The notes under the pieces were generated by a model. That model had not been told where the DNA came from and made no database searches. It saw nothing but the letters and a program-made list of their open reading frames with translations. Below are positions 1 through 8,037 of a stretch of 37,393 bases of DNA, one piece after another. The DNA comes from a virus: the IMG/VR virus record IMGVR_UViG_3300033553_000509, positions 1-37,393 of that record. One strand, given 5' to 3'. Made by a program: the position numbers and the translations under genes. The stretch's first letter is position 1. Each line of letters begins with the position of its first letter.

Positions 1-318
1 CTCTTACAGATAATTTCTCAAAGCCAACCGTAACCATTTTTTAGGCTGGATTTAAAAAAATATCAGGGAAACCTGAGGGGTCGTTGTGCCTTATGTTTGA
101 ACTGTTCACTACTTTTACCCCAAAATGAAGGGCGCCAGAAAATAGGCATAGGCAAAACTGATTTCCGCTTTATATCCGAAATTATTGGAAGATGGGGTAC
201 GTTTGAGATGGTACAGTGAACATCCACATATTGCCTGATTATTTAGCCGCATGTGCAGTGAATGCAAAAGTTGCAAAAAAAAGGTGTTGTTACAGCTATC
301 GCGTGATGGCTTTGATTT
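1..318. other. Left host flank, no gene recognised
   Basis: This is host DNA that lay downstream of tRNA-His before integration. I find no convincing coding region. All frames are short and broken, and the frame entering from the tRNA repeat is only a shadow of the tRNA sequence. No clear terminator hairpin with a T-run for the tRNA operon is visible here. Confidence 0.5.
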
Positions 319-366
319 AATGGGGTGAACGACGGGGCTCGAACCCGCGACAACAGGAATCACAAT
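319..366. repeat. attL: attL core, duplicated tRNA-His 3' end
   Basis: These 48 bases are identical to 36913-36960. Allowing one mismatch the repeat extends leftward to 312 (right copy to 36906). It covers the 3' part of tRNA-His from the CCA end to the anticodon stem. Beyond 366 the match stops, so this copy is a truncated tRNA fragment and not a functional tRNA. It is the displaced original 3' end left at the far side of the prophage. Confidence 0.95.
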
Positions 367-408
367 TATATGTTCAACAAATAAAAATCAATAACCTGAA
401 TGATTTTT

Positions 409-470
409 ATTGCAACCATTTATGCAAATTGATGTGTTATTAATCAAACACTTGAAAATCAATTGCAACC
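409..470 (+). other. Left-arm integrase binding sites (predicted)
   Basis: Two copies of ATTGCAACC lie at 409-417 and 462-470 in an AT-rich, gene-free stretch just inside attL. The same word occurs twice just inside attR (36848-36856 with one change, and 36860-36868). Short direct repeats on both sides of the core are what arm-type sites of a lambda-like integrase look like. The assignment is inferred from position and repetition only. Confidence 0.5.
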
Positions 471-480
471 AGGTTTTTAT

Positions 481-663
481 TTAATTCAATCTCTTTTCCA
501 AAACTGGCCAGCCTGCGTTAATGCCGTTTTTACAGGCCCAATCAATCGCCATGCCGAGCGGTGAATTCAAAGTGCGGTAATCCCTGTTTTGTGCCAATCT
601 TTCCTCGGTCACGCCTGCCGCATAGGCTAAAATCATCAGCTTTTTCTCACGCGCAGTGATCAT
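481..663 (-). CDS. Small phage protein, 60 aa, unknown function
   Basis: I do not recognise this protein. It has a helical, charged N-terminus (MITAREKKLMILAYAAGV) and a tryptophan-containing C-terminal half with no visible membrane segment. It is the last leftward open frame before attL, in line with the late operon, but it is separated from the tail fibre gene by the plus-strand HNH gene. A weak GGTTAGG-like ribosome site lies upstream of the ATG. It may be the final late gene, cut off from its neighbours when the HNH gene arrived. Base use resembles the phage and not the AT-rich HNH gene. Confidence 0.5.
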   Translation of the reverse strand: MITAREKKLMILAYAAGVTEERLAQNRDYRTLNSPLGMAIDWACKNGINAGWPVLEKRLN

Positions 664-730
664 GGTATAGCCTAACCATCAGGTGTCTGCCGTTACCCGG
701 ACGATATCGGTTCCATTAGCAATTTTGCTG

Positions 731-736
731 TATAAT
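731..736 (+). promoter_or_regulatory. TATAAT -10 box for the HNH gene
   Basis: A perfect TATAAT lies seven bases before the ATG at 743. No good -35 hexamer is seen at the usual distance. If used, transcription would start at or next to the start codon, giving a leaderless message. This agrees with the absence of a ribosome binding site at 743. Confidence 0.4.
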
Positions 737-742
737 TTCATT

Positions 743-1459
743 ATGTCTATATATATTGAAGTCTCATGTTCTCAGTGCCTAAAAATTTGGCAAAAAGCCA
801 AACACGGTCTTTATGGGTGGTCTGGTCTATGTCAATCATGTGCAGCAAAAAATAGGGATAGACTTCTACAATATACCCTTGTTTCCTGTAAAAAATGCGG
901 AAATAAAAAGCAATTGCCAAAGAATGTTGCTCCTCTTTATGGCGGATATTGTAGAAACTGCGCCCCCTATGAAACTGTTTATGTAAGTTGCAAACAATGT
1001 AAAAAATCTTGGGAAAAAAGAAAGAGCAACTTATCAGTATGGAATGGATATTGTCTCTCATGTTCTTCCAAAGATAGATTCCTAGATTCTGAATATTTGG
1101 AGAATGCAAGAGAAAACTCTAGGAGACAAGTCTTATCTATGGGCGGTATTCCTAACGCTAAACACTTCACTTCAGATGATGTTAGAGGCCCAGCTAATAA
1201 CAATTGGAAAGGCGGAATAACTCCTGCCGTCATGAAAATAAGAAACAGCATCGCTTATAAAAATTGGAGAACAGAGATATTTGAAAAAAATGATTATACT
1301 TGCCAGCATTGCAAATGTAGAGGGGGTTATTTGCACGCACATCATATAAAGTCATTCTCCAAATTTCCAGATCAACGGCTGGATATATGCAACGGAATTG
1401 CATTGTGTATTCCATGCCATAGAAAAGAACATAAAAGATTGGCTAAACATCAGAAGTGA
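743..1459 (+). CDS. HNH endonuclease with zinc-ribbon repeats
   Basis: The 238-residue protein has three successive Cys-x-x-Cys pair modules of about 40 residues in its N-terminal half (SCSQC, SCKKC, SCKQC, each closed by a second Cys-x-x-Cys). A classic HNH fold follows at the C-terminus: CQHC, then HAHHI, then CIPCH. Such proteins nick or cut DNA and often act as free-standing homing enzymes. I start at ATG 743 rather than an upstream codon at 683 because the TATAAT box lies between them and the extra 20 residues look unrelated. The gene is clearly more AT-rich than its neighbours, points against the late operon, and overlaps the convergent fibre gene stop by 17 bases. These are signs of a late insertion. 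Confidence 0.85.
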   Translation: MSIYIEVSCSQCLKIWQKAKHGLYGWSGLCQSCAAKNRDRLLQYTLVSCKKCGNKKQLPKNVAPLYGGYCRNCAPYETVYVSCKQCKKSWEKRKSNLSVWNGYCLSCSSKDRFLDSEYLENARENSRRQVLSMGGIPNAKHFTSDDVRGPANNNWKGGITPAVMKIRNSIAYKNWRTEIFEKNDYTCQHCKCRGGYLHAHHIKSFSKFPDQRLDICNGIALCIPCHRKEHKRLAKHQK

Positions 1460-2096
1460 TTCTATTAATATTCACTCCATTAGCATAAACAATCGCCCGC
1501 TTGCCGGTGGCGACGGTTACGCCGGTGCCGGAAGCACCGATAAATTGCAAAGACTGGCCGCCGGTGGTGTTGTTGAACACGGTGTAATGTTTAGCCGCCA
1601 GCGGCAATACCACGTCGCGCGTGGCGGTCAGGCTGACGGCGCTGGTGAATTCCAGGATATCATTAAGCGCTTCGGCATGAGTCAGCGTGATGTTGGCGTC
1701 GGCGGCGATGCTGCGGGCCAGTATGCCGGTGGCGAGTTTGGTGAATGGCCGGTGATCCTCGTAGGACGTAACTGTTGATGCCCCTGTCACGACCTTGTAC
1801 AACGCGATGGCGCCCGGCGTGAAAGCGGTGGTGTTTTTGCTAACGACGCCAGCCCTTGTGCATTCTACGTAATTCGTCGAGCTTGCGGTGAGCGTAGTCG
1901 AACCGTTGGCGATCGCCGTCGATACGCCGTCCACCGGAATCCGGCCGCCGAAATAGTCCCAGCTTAAGCCCGACGAGCTTTGCCGCCTGCCACCGAATGA
2001 AGGCTTGCTGACTGCGTTGAAAAGTTCGTTTACGGTAATTTCTTTTCCCGCTTGCGCAGTGATCAGCTGCGTTAAAAGTGAAGTGCTGTCGCTCAT
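1443..2096 (-). CDS. Phage tail fibre-like protein, 217 aa
   Basis: The protein follows the tail hub gene with a 12-base gap and is rich in Thr, Ser, Ala and Gly, with beta-strand repeats such as GSTTLTASSTNYVECTRAGV. The C-terminus (TGVTVATGKRAIVYANGVN) matches a pattern I know from many phage tail or collar proteins that end with an 'AI-Y-DG-N' strand. It probably forms a distal tail or fibre component that contacts the host surface. The end looks natural even though the HNH gene overlaps it by 17 bases on the other strand. The exact family is not certain. Confidence 0.65.
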   Translation of the reverse strand: MSDSTSLLTQLITAQAGKEITVNELFNAVSKPSFGGRRQSSSGLSWDYFGGRIPVDGVSTAIANGSTTLTASSTNYVECTRAGVVSKNTTAFTPGAIALYKVVTGASTVTSYEDHRPFTKLATGILARSIAADANITLTHAEALNDILEFTSAVSLTATRDVVLPLAAKHYTVFNNTTGGQSLQFIGASGTGVTVATGKRAIVYANGVNINRITSDV

Positions 2097-2108
2097 TTTA
2101 TTTCCTGT

Positions 2109-5100
2109 TCAAAATTCGCTTGTTGCAGGTGTGAAGTTGCCTACATATTTTCCCTCGCCAACAACCACGGTAACCTCATCGAGATAACCGTTGATATATT
2201 CGCCGGCATTATGCGCACTTTTACCGATAATGAGTGCCGCATGCGGGATCGATGATGTCGTGGCGATATCCGAGCCGACTTGAACGCCATTCAGGAATGC
2301 GCGCAATACGCCTGAACTTCTGCACAGCGCGCAATGCACCCAGGCCCCGGTAGGCACTGTGCAAGAGAAGGTTTTCTGCACGCCGAGCACATAGGCTTCA
2401 ATACGGTTTGACTGCAATCTGAATAAAATGCCGGTGGTGTAACTGCCGATATTCAGAATGGTTTGCAGGCTCGGGCTGAATGAACTGATGTAGACCCAGG
2501 CTTCCAGGGTAAAATCATCCGTGCCGATTTCAAAATCGGTGCTGTCGGTGACGGTCAGGTATTGCCCTGATCCGCTGATGACCAGACTCGCCCCACCAAA
2601 TTTGCTTTGCGCGGTGCTGGTTGTGGCCAAGGTTGGCGTGACCGTTTTCTGATTGGCGGAACTATCGATAAACGTCGTGCCGCCATTCGCGCCGTTGCAA
2701 TGCAAGAGCAAGGCATAGGCATAAATGTCAGGAAATCTCACGGTCAACGGATAGCCACGGCCAACAATAGCCGATAATTGATAAATTTTGACATACAAAG
2801 TGCTTTGATTCGAGCCGAAATCTGCGAATTGCTGCGCGCTGGTATAAGCCGCCGTTGGTGCGCTAACGGACAGAGTGCGCTTCAATGTCGCATAGGTGTT
2901 GCTTGAGAATATATCGATTTCATACGCTTCCGAAGCTTCCGCCAGATCCGCATCCACATAAGACCGCCAGCCGGCATAACGGGACCGCCGCGTCCAGGTT
3001 AGCGTCCAGTCGTTTGTCGTTGGGTGCCGTGATCCAGTCAACGCGCAAGGGCTCAAAGGCTCAAGGTTAACCGCATTATAAGTAAATTCCCTGTCTTCAT
3101 CGCTATCGATCAACTTGCCCTGGGTAATGCCGCGATAGGTCCTGGAAACGCCGATCAGGGCGGTATTGGTCAGAATGAATTCCAGCTCCGTGCTGCTGAG
3201 ATGCACAAGCGCATCGCCTACAGCGTGCAAACCGGTCGCCCATTCCGTGCCCATCTGCCCGCGCAGGAAATCGGACAGGATATAGGTGCCATCGCCCTGC
3301 AATACGCAATTCTGGGCAGCTATGACCTCGTAGCGGCCATTTACGCCATAAGCGAACCAGTTGCTGCCCGCAAACATTTGCGCCTCTGTAACGCTCGATA
3401 ATTCGCCGTGATAGAGCCGCACCGTCAACAGACTGGATTTATCCAGCACCGTTCCTCCATGAGCGCCAAGCGCAGTCGAAGCAAAGCCCATCGTCGCCCC
3501 CGGCGGCTGCACGGACTGTAAATAAATCCAGCTCTGCCCGCCGTCATCGGTCACCAGCAATTCGCCGCCCGTCCAGCCGGCCAAACGCCCAGCCATCGCC
3601 AGCGGATAACCGGCGTAATCATAATTGTCCTGAAGCAGCGGAATATCCAGAATTTCATAGACAGTCGGCCCCGGCAGCAGCACATGCACGCCGGTCGATT
3701 GCCCCGGCTCGCCGGTTATTTGCGCCTGGCTGTAGAGCGCAGCGTGGTTCAGCTTGGCCTTGCAGTCCAGGCGGCCGTCGCTGGTGTAATGGATACTGGT
3801 CAGGCGCAGCTCGAAAACGCCATTTTCGGTCGTGATCGTAATGATGTCAACCGGCTCCAGATACGCATAAACAGGCGGCAGGCTGAAGGCCAGATCGTAG
3901 CGCTCCAGCCAGTACAGATACAGCAAGGTTGCGGCCTTTTGCGCGCCTTCCGCCGTGGTCAGGCAAATCGCCAGATCAACTTCGTTGACATTGACCGCGC
4001 CGGTATTGATGCGCTCCGCATATTGATTGCCGGTGTCGTATTCGCGCTCGACATCGTAAAATTTGACGGAAACTTTAGCGGGTAAAATAGTTTCCATTTC
4101 CCTTGAAGTCAAAAACTGTACGCCCGGCGCTTTGCCCGCTTCCCGCGCGTCCAGTTCTTCATGACTAATGCTGGCGATAGAGCTTAAGCCTCGCAGAATG
4201 TATTTTATCTTATAACCGCTCTGCACCGCGTCGAAAAACCACGACGCCTGCAAGGGTTCGATGACCGAGCGGATGGTGCTGACCTGGCCGATCTTGTAAC
4301 CGCGCACCATCGGCACCAGGCTGGTTACATCGATATCGCCAGCCGTTAAAAGATTGCTTTGCAGCGTTTCGGCGCTGACGATTTCAGACAGCGGGATTTG
4401 ATTAGAGGCTATCGTGGGTTCGATGAAAAAGAAAGTTTGCAAGCGGTCATTGACATAACCATCTAAATAACTCGATCCGGCGACATAAATCCAGGTATCG
4501 CTGGCGGCTATCGACATATCGCCATAGGTGAGTCCTCCGGCAATCGCAATGGAGCCCACAAAAACCGGATCAATAGGCGTTTCCAGCCGGAAAACCTTGA
4601 GCAGACCGCTGCCAGCGACATAAAGATGATTATTAACAATGGCCAGGTCTTTAATATCGCCAAAAACGCCCGCCAAAATTGCGGAGTTGAATACTGAAAC
4701 CGGGCTTGCCGGTGTACTGATGTCGAAAATTTGCAAATTACTATAGTTACTGATTACATACAAATAATTGCCGTCAATCCGGCATTTCGTGACACCTGTT
4801 GCATCTTGAAGTGATACTGTGGTCACAATAACCGGATTACTGCTATTCGCTATATCAACAACTATCAAGCCAGAAGCGCTGGTGATAAAAGCATAATCGT
4901 CAAACAGTTTAATATCGCGGGCGGCTACCGTGTTTAAAGACAATTTTGCGGCAGCAACCGGATGCTTAATATTGCCTGTATCGATGATATGCAGATAAAG
5001 TAAAGTCAGACAATATACGTTTAAACCCTTGACGGCGATTTTCAAAGGGCTATAGCCATCATTCAGTATCGTCGTACTGACCAGGGACGGCGCCGCTTTG

Positions 5101-6095
5101 ATCGCCACGTTATAAATAAAAATCCTGTTATTCCAATCAATACCAATGTACGCATAATTATCAACCACGATAATACTGTCACCGTAACGTGTAGGCAATA
5201 TAGTAGACGATACCAGAAGGGGTTTCACGGGATCGCCTATATCGAATATTTTAAATACAGCAGCGTTGTCAAGGTTGAAGTTTTCTTCCAGATTAGTGAC
5301 GACATAAAGGTAATTATTTTGTAAAAATATATCCGCAGGACGATATATATGATTTGATTCTTCTTTCAGCTCCAGCAAATAATCCAGCGCCCCGTCCTTG
5401 ACCACCTCCACCTTGATCTGTGCAACCGGCAGGGAATTGCCGTAATCGCCCAGCCCCAGATCGGAAAACACGATATACGCCAGGCCGCGATAAGCCGGGA
5501 CATTGGCAACGCCCAGCGTGGCCTGCATGCGCGGATCGGACAATTGGTCTTCAGTGCCCAGATACAGCTTGAAATTTGCGCCGAATTCAATGCTGGCGAT
5601 TAACTCCTGTTCATCGCTGCTGCCGATATCGTAAACCAGTTTGGGTCCGATCCAGATGCGCCGGATCCCGGTGATCGGGCCCTCGCACAGGCCCACGGCG
5701 ATTGTCGCCGAATAGCTGTAAACGCGCGTGGACGAGCCGCCGCCGACCAGGCTGCTCAAGCCCTTGCCGCCCCCGCCGCTGGATTTCTGGGTTTTCTCGG
5801 TTTCCTTGAGCTGGTTGTTTTCCAGCCAGAAGATATTGCCCCAGACCGCGATCGTGCCGTACACGCGCTGGATAGGCGCTCCATAGGTCGCCGTCTGCAC
5901 CGATAAATCCGAAAGCCGGGGCCCTCCGGTGAAAGGCTTGCTGGATGAGTTTAAAGCGTCATAGATGCCGCCGCCCAGGCCGCCGATTTGAGCGCCCAGC
6001 ATCGCGCCATTTACAACACCGATGGCCGGCACGAAATAGCCAATGACCGCGCCGATAACAGCACCGGCGACTACGCCAACGGTTTTGCCGCTCAC
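2109..6095 (-). CDS. Tail tip hub protein with beta-propeller and LamG domains
   Basis: This 1328-residue protein is the hub at the tail tip, equivalent to gene-transfer-agent gp15. The glycine-rich hydrophobic N-terminus (VGVVAGAVIGAVIGYF) and following 240 residues are typical of the family. The PF13550-like core resumes near residue 560 (LLTAGDIDVTSLVPMVRGY). Between them, about residues 247-560, lies a block of repeated strands ending in phrases such as LIVVDIANSSNPVIV and LQIFDISTPASPVSV, the signature of LVIVD-type beta-propellers. Residues about 1120-1328 form a LamG/concanavalin-like domain (DDFTLEAWVYISSF). The extra domains suggest carbohydrate or surface binding. The propeller DNA (about 4400-5355) looks more AT-rich than the rest. 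NlpC/P60 lies directly upstream in the operon. Confidence 0.9.
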   Translation of the reverse strand: MSGKTVGVVAGAVIGAVIGYFVPAIGVVNGAMLGAQIGGLGGGIYDALNSSSKPFTGGPRLSDLSVQTATYGAPIQRVYGTIAVWGNIFWLENNQLKETEKTQKSSGGGGKGLSSLVGGGSSTRVYSYSATIAVGLCEGPITGIRRIWIGPKLVYDIGSSDEQELIASIEFGANFKLYLGTEDQLSDPRMQATLGVANVPAYRGLAYIVFSDLGLGDYGNSLPVAQIKVEVVKDGALDYLLELKEESNHIYRPADIFLQNNYLYVVTNLEENFNLDNAAVFKIFDIGDPVKPLLVSSTILPTRYGDSIIVVDNYAYIGIDWNNRIFIYNVAIKAAPSLVSTTILNDGYSPLKIAVKGLNVYCLTLLYLHIIDTGNIKHPVAAAKLSLNTVAARDIKLFDDYAFITSASGLIVVDIANSSNPVIVTTVSLQDATGVTKCRIDGNYLYVISNYSNLQIFDISTPASPVSVFNSAILAGVFGDIKDLAIVNNHLYVAGSGLLKVFRLETPIDPVFVGSIAIAGGLTYGDMSIAASDTWIYVAGSSYLDGYVNDRLQTFFFIEPTIASNQIPLSEIVSAETLQSNLLTAGDIDVTSLVPMVRGYKIGQVSTIRSVIEPLQASWFFDAVQSGYKIKYILRGLSSIASISHEELDAREAGKAPGVQFLTSREMETILPAKVSVKFYDVEREYDTGNQYAERINTGAVNVNEVDLAICLTTAEGAQKAATLLYLYWLERYDLAFSLPPVYAYLEPVDIITITTENGVFELRLTSIHYTSDGRLDCKAKLNHAALYSQAQITGEPGQSTGVHVLLPGPTVYEILDIPLLQDNYDYAGYPLAMAGRLAGWTGGELLVTDDGGQSWIYLQSVQPPGATMGFASTALGAHGGTVLDKSSLLTVRLYHGELSSVTEAQMFAGSNWFAYGVNGRYEVIAAQNCVLQGDGTYILSDFLRGQMGTEWATGLHAVGDALVHLSSTELEFILTNTALIGVSRTYRGITQGKLIDSDEDREFTYNAVNLEPLSPCALTGSRHPTTNDWTLTWTRRSRYAGWRSYVDADLAEASEAYEIDIFSSNTYATLKRTLSVSAPTAAYTSAQQFADFGSNQSTLYVKIYQLSAIVGRGYPLTVRFPDIYAYALLLHCNGANGGTTFIDSSANQKTVTPTLATTSTAQSKFGGASLVISGSGQYLTVTDSTDFEIGTDDFTLEAWVYISSFSPSLQTILNIGSYTTGILFRLQSNRIEAYVLGVQKTFSCTVPTGAWVHCALCRSSGVLRAFLNGVQVGSDIATTSSIPHAALIIGKSAHNAGEYINGYLDEVTVVVGEGKYVGNFTPATSEF

Positions 6096-6097
6096 CC

Positions 6098-6240
6098 TTC
6101 GGCTCCGCTCAGGGCAGGCCCTTTTGTTTTATTCATATAGCTCGCAACTGACTTATTTTTTAGTGCTTGCACTGAGCGGCCTGTCCTGAGCGGCGTCGAA
6201 GGAAGTCGAACGGCTTGCCGTGAGCGGAATCGAACGGAAG
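6098..6240. repeat. Cluster of dispersed TCGA-type repeats
   Basis: Several degenerate copies of a host-type repeat lie here: a CTTCGGCTCCGCTCAGGGCA-like copy at about 6099-6120, others at 6170-6210, and 6212-6240. The last matches, in reverse complement with about two changes, 29407-29434 inside the primase gene. A further relative is at 6612-6655. The copies form the C-terminal coding end of the NlpC/P60 gene and the gap before the hub gene. Confidence 0.6.
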
Positions 6241-6680
6241 CGATAAATGCGGATAATGCGCTTGTTCCAGATATGATCAAGCCGATGCTCGCAAACCTTG
6301 CCGACCGCCTCATAAGCGTGGATGATCGTGTTGTCCCCGGTATAAACCGCCAGATGCTGCGGCTCGCGGCCGACGCGCATCATCAGGATATCGCCAGGCT
6401 GTTTGCTTGAAACAACTTCAAGGCACGGCTGCGCATCCATGACCGCTTGCAGCAAGCCGTTGCAGGGCACGCGGCCATAGCCCGGCCATTCGTTGAAGTC
6501 CACGCCCAGCTCGGTGGCCACATAAGCGGCCAATCCCGCGCAATCCAGCGCCAGACCGGGAACTCTCCCCTGATGTTTAAAAGGTGTTCCGAGTTGCGAG
6601 CGGGCGACGGCAATAATGCTTGCACTGAGCAGTTCGGCTGCGCTCACTGGAACCGGAGTCGAAGTGTCATCGGCTGTCAT
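6153..6680 (-). CDS. NlpC/P60 tail assembly peptidase
   Basis: This is a cysteine peptidase of the NlpC/P60 family, the lambda gpK and gene-transfer-agent gp14 counterpart, which sits at the tail tip and cuts peptidoglycan stem peptides. The catalytic Cys is in LDCAGLAAYV (near residue 47) and a catalytic His in PQHLAVYTG. A second His lies in NTIIHAYEA. Both ends are odd: the first about 20 residues (DTSTPVPVSAAELLSAS) and the last about 25 (TASRSTSFDAAQDRPLSAS) are encoded by copies of the dispersed TCGA repeat, so repeat DNA has been taken into the reading frame. The start overlaps the zinc-ribbon gene by four bases (ATGA). Confidence 0.88.
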   Translation of the reverse strand: MTADDTSTPVPVSAAELLSASIIAVARSQLGTPFKHQGRVPGLALDCAGLAAYVATELGVDFNEWPGYGRVPCNGLLQAVMDAQPCLEVVSSKQPGDILMMRVGREPQHLAVYTGDNTIIHAYEAVGKVCEHRLDHIWNKRIIRIYRFRSIPLTASRSTSFDAAQDRPLSASTKK

Positions 6681-6880
6681 GTTATTTCTTGCCTGGGTTC
6701 AAGTTCAATTTCGCCGGTTTTAAGCACGTCCGGATCCGATGCTAACCTGATATAACTGCAATCAACACAGCTGCACCATTCATCGCCGATTTGATTGCCT
6801 AACAATGAAGCACCGCAGTTCGGGCAGCTTTTGTGTAGGCTATTGCCGGCATAACAGCCGTCTTCAGAGAAATGATTCAT
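6677..6880 (-). CDS. Small zinc-ribbon protein, 67 aa
   Basis: Two Cys-x-x-Cys pairs (SCPNCGA and SCVDCSY) spaced by about 17 residues form a likely zinc ribbon. There are no other domains. The gene sits between the DUF2163 and NlpC/P60 genes and overlaps the latter by four bases, so the two are probably translated together. It is too small and lacks catalytic residues for an enzyme. It may be an assembly factor or a regulator carried in the tail operon. I do not know a named family for it. Confidence 0.7.
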   Translation of the reverse strand: MNHFSEDGCYAGNSLHKSCPNCGASLLGNQIGDEWCSCVDCSYIRLASDPDVLKTGEIELEPRQEIT

Positions 6881-6884
6881 AACA

Positions 6885-7715
6885 TTATTTTAAGCCCCTG
6901 TCTTCGTATTGCGAACTGGTCGGTATGTAACTGAAGCCGCCAAAATTTACATGATTCGCCCATTTATCCCGGCAATCCTGCTGCCGTTTCCGGCAGCCCG
7001 GAATCATCGTATAAGCGTCGCCGACAGCCACCGGGTAATGAAAAGCCTCATGGACGGTGATCGAGCCATCGGCCAGATAGGTTTTAATTTCCAGCGGCTT
7101 TAAACCGGCATTCTGCCCCGTCGTAAACGCAATGGTGCCTTCGCCGAAATAATCCTCAGCTTCGGTGCGAATATTATCCTGGAACTGGGTTTGGCTAGTT
7201 ACCGAAGTCAGCGTCCCGGTTACCGTGAGCGGTCCCAGCGCCACCTTGCAGCCGGCGAATTCCTGGCCGCCGAATTTCTTCTGGCAAGCGGGCATATAGG
7301 TCTTGCCAATCGCTTGACCCAGCAGGTCGATCGCCATCATCAGTTCGGCGATGTAGCGCTTGTCCTGAATCGTAAACTTGCCCATGAAGGCCATGCCCAG
7401 CGGTTCTTCATCAACCACCGGATTCAGCCAGGTGGTGGCGAAACAATAAACCCGCGCGTTATCAAACGTGCCGGAGATGATCTCGTCGTAATCAATGCCG
7501 GCAATGTCCGCTATGCCGGTTAAATCCATCACGCCGGGCGTCAGGTTGGCCTCGGATGCCTGGCCGCTGAATTCATAGCCGCTGCCGGTCAGATAGGTAT
7601 TGGCGCCGATGACGACATCGCGCACGTGATCGGTCAGATACACCACCTCGCCCCACAAGGGAATTATTCTCAAACAGTGAATCTTATAATCGGGATTGGC
7701 GAGCGCGGGTTTCAT
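6885..7715 (-). CDS. DUF2163 / BR0599 tail tip protein
   Basis: The 276-residue protein starts MKPALANPDYKIHCLRII and ends with the diagnostic C-terminal block PGCRKRQQDCRDKWANHVN followed by FGGFSYIP, the PF09356 (phage BR0599) region. Family members, including gene-transfer-agent gp13, form part of the siphovirus tail tip hub. Cysteines in this block probably bind metal, as in related hub proteins. The order DUF2460, DUF2163, NlpC/P60, hub is the same as in gene transfer agents. It overlaps the upstream 63-residue gene by four bases. Confidence 0.9.
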   Translation of the reverse strand: MKPALANPDYKIHCLRIIPLWGEVVYLTDHVRDVVIGANTYLTGSGYEFSGQASEANLTPGVMDLTGIADIAGIDYDEIISGTFDNARVYCFATTWLNPVVDEEPLGMAFMGKFTIQDKRYIAELMMAIDLLGQAIGKTYMPACQKKFGGQEFAGCKVALGPLTVTGTLTSVTSQTQFQDNIRTEAEDYFGEGTIAFTTGQNAGLKPLEIKTYLADGSITVHEAFHYPVAVGDAYTMIPGCRKRQQDCRDKWANHVNFGGFSYIPTSSQYEDRGLK

Positions 7716-7903
7716 TTGGTCAAGGTTTCGACTTCGATATCCGAAAGAACAAAGCGCTGCTCATCCGGGCCAGACACATTAATCCAGTAGAAATGCACGT
7801 TTTTAATGCAGATGCCGTGGGTTTCCCAGACTGTTTCCGCAATTTGCCGCAGCGAATCATGGATGACTTTTTCGACAGGGATGACTATTTCGGATTTTGC
7901 CAT
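7712..7903 (-). CDS. Small tail-operon protein, 63 aa
   Basis: I do not recognise a family. The protein starts MAKSEIVIPVEKVIHDSL and contains mixed helix and strand with no cysteines or membrane segment. It overlaps the DUF2163 gene by four bases (ATGA), which supports a real, translationally coupled gene. Its position within the tail tip cluster suggests a minor structural or assembly role. Confidence 0.65.
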   Translation of the reverse strand: MAKSEIVIPVEKVIHDSLRQIAETVWETHGICIKNVHFYWINVSGPDEQRFVLSDIEVETLTK

Positions 7904-7920
7904 TGCTGATCCTCAAAGCT

Positions 7921-8037
7921 TCATAAATAAAACACCAGAACTAAAACCAGCACAGCGATGGCGATAAGAATCGCCTTTTCCAGACCATTGAATTCGGGTT
8001 CATCATCCGAATAGCGGAAATTATTGTTTTTGCTCAT
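7921..8037 (-). CDS. 38-aa single-span membrane protein
   Basis: The frame runs from ATG 8037 to TGA 7921 and encodes a polar N-terminus (MSKNNNFRYSDDEPEFNG) followed by one strongly hydrophobic segment (AILIAIAVLVLVLVFYL) at the C-terminus. The start overlaps the stop of the upstream gene by one base (TGATG), a coupling arrangement used throughout this operon. It is too short for most gene finders. Possible roles are a small holin-like or membrane-anchoring peptide; nothing proves one. Confidence 0.55.
   Translation of the reverse strand: MSKNNNFRYSDDEPEFNGLEKAILIAIAVLVLVLVFYL

Noticed and set aside
115-363. 82-codon leftward frame at the left end
   Set aside because: It begins inside the duplicated tRNA sequence and shows no protein-like pattern; a similar frame arises at the intact tRNA-His.
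3684-4085. Long plus-strand frame opposite the hub gene
   Set aside because: It is a shadow frame of a GC-biased coding region with no start context or known domain; the same holds for other opposite-strand frames over structural genes.
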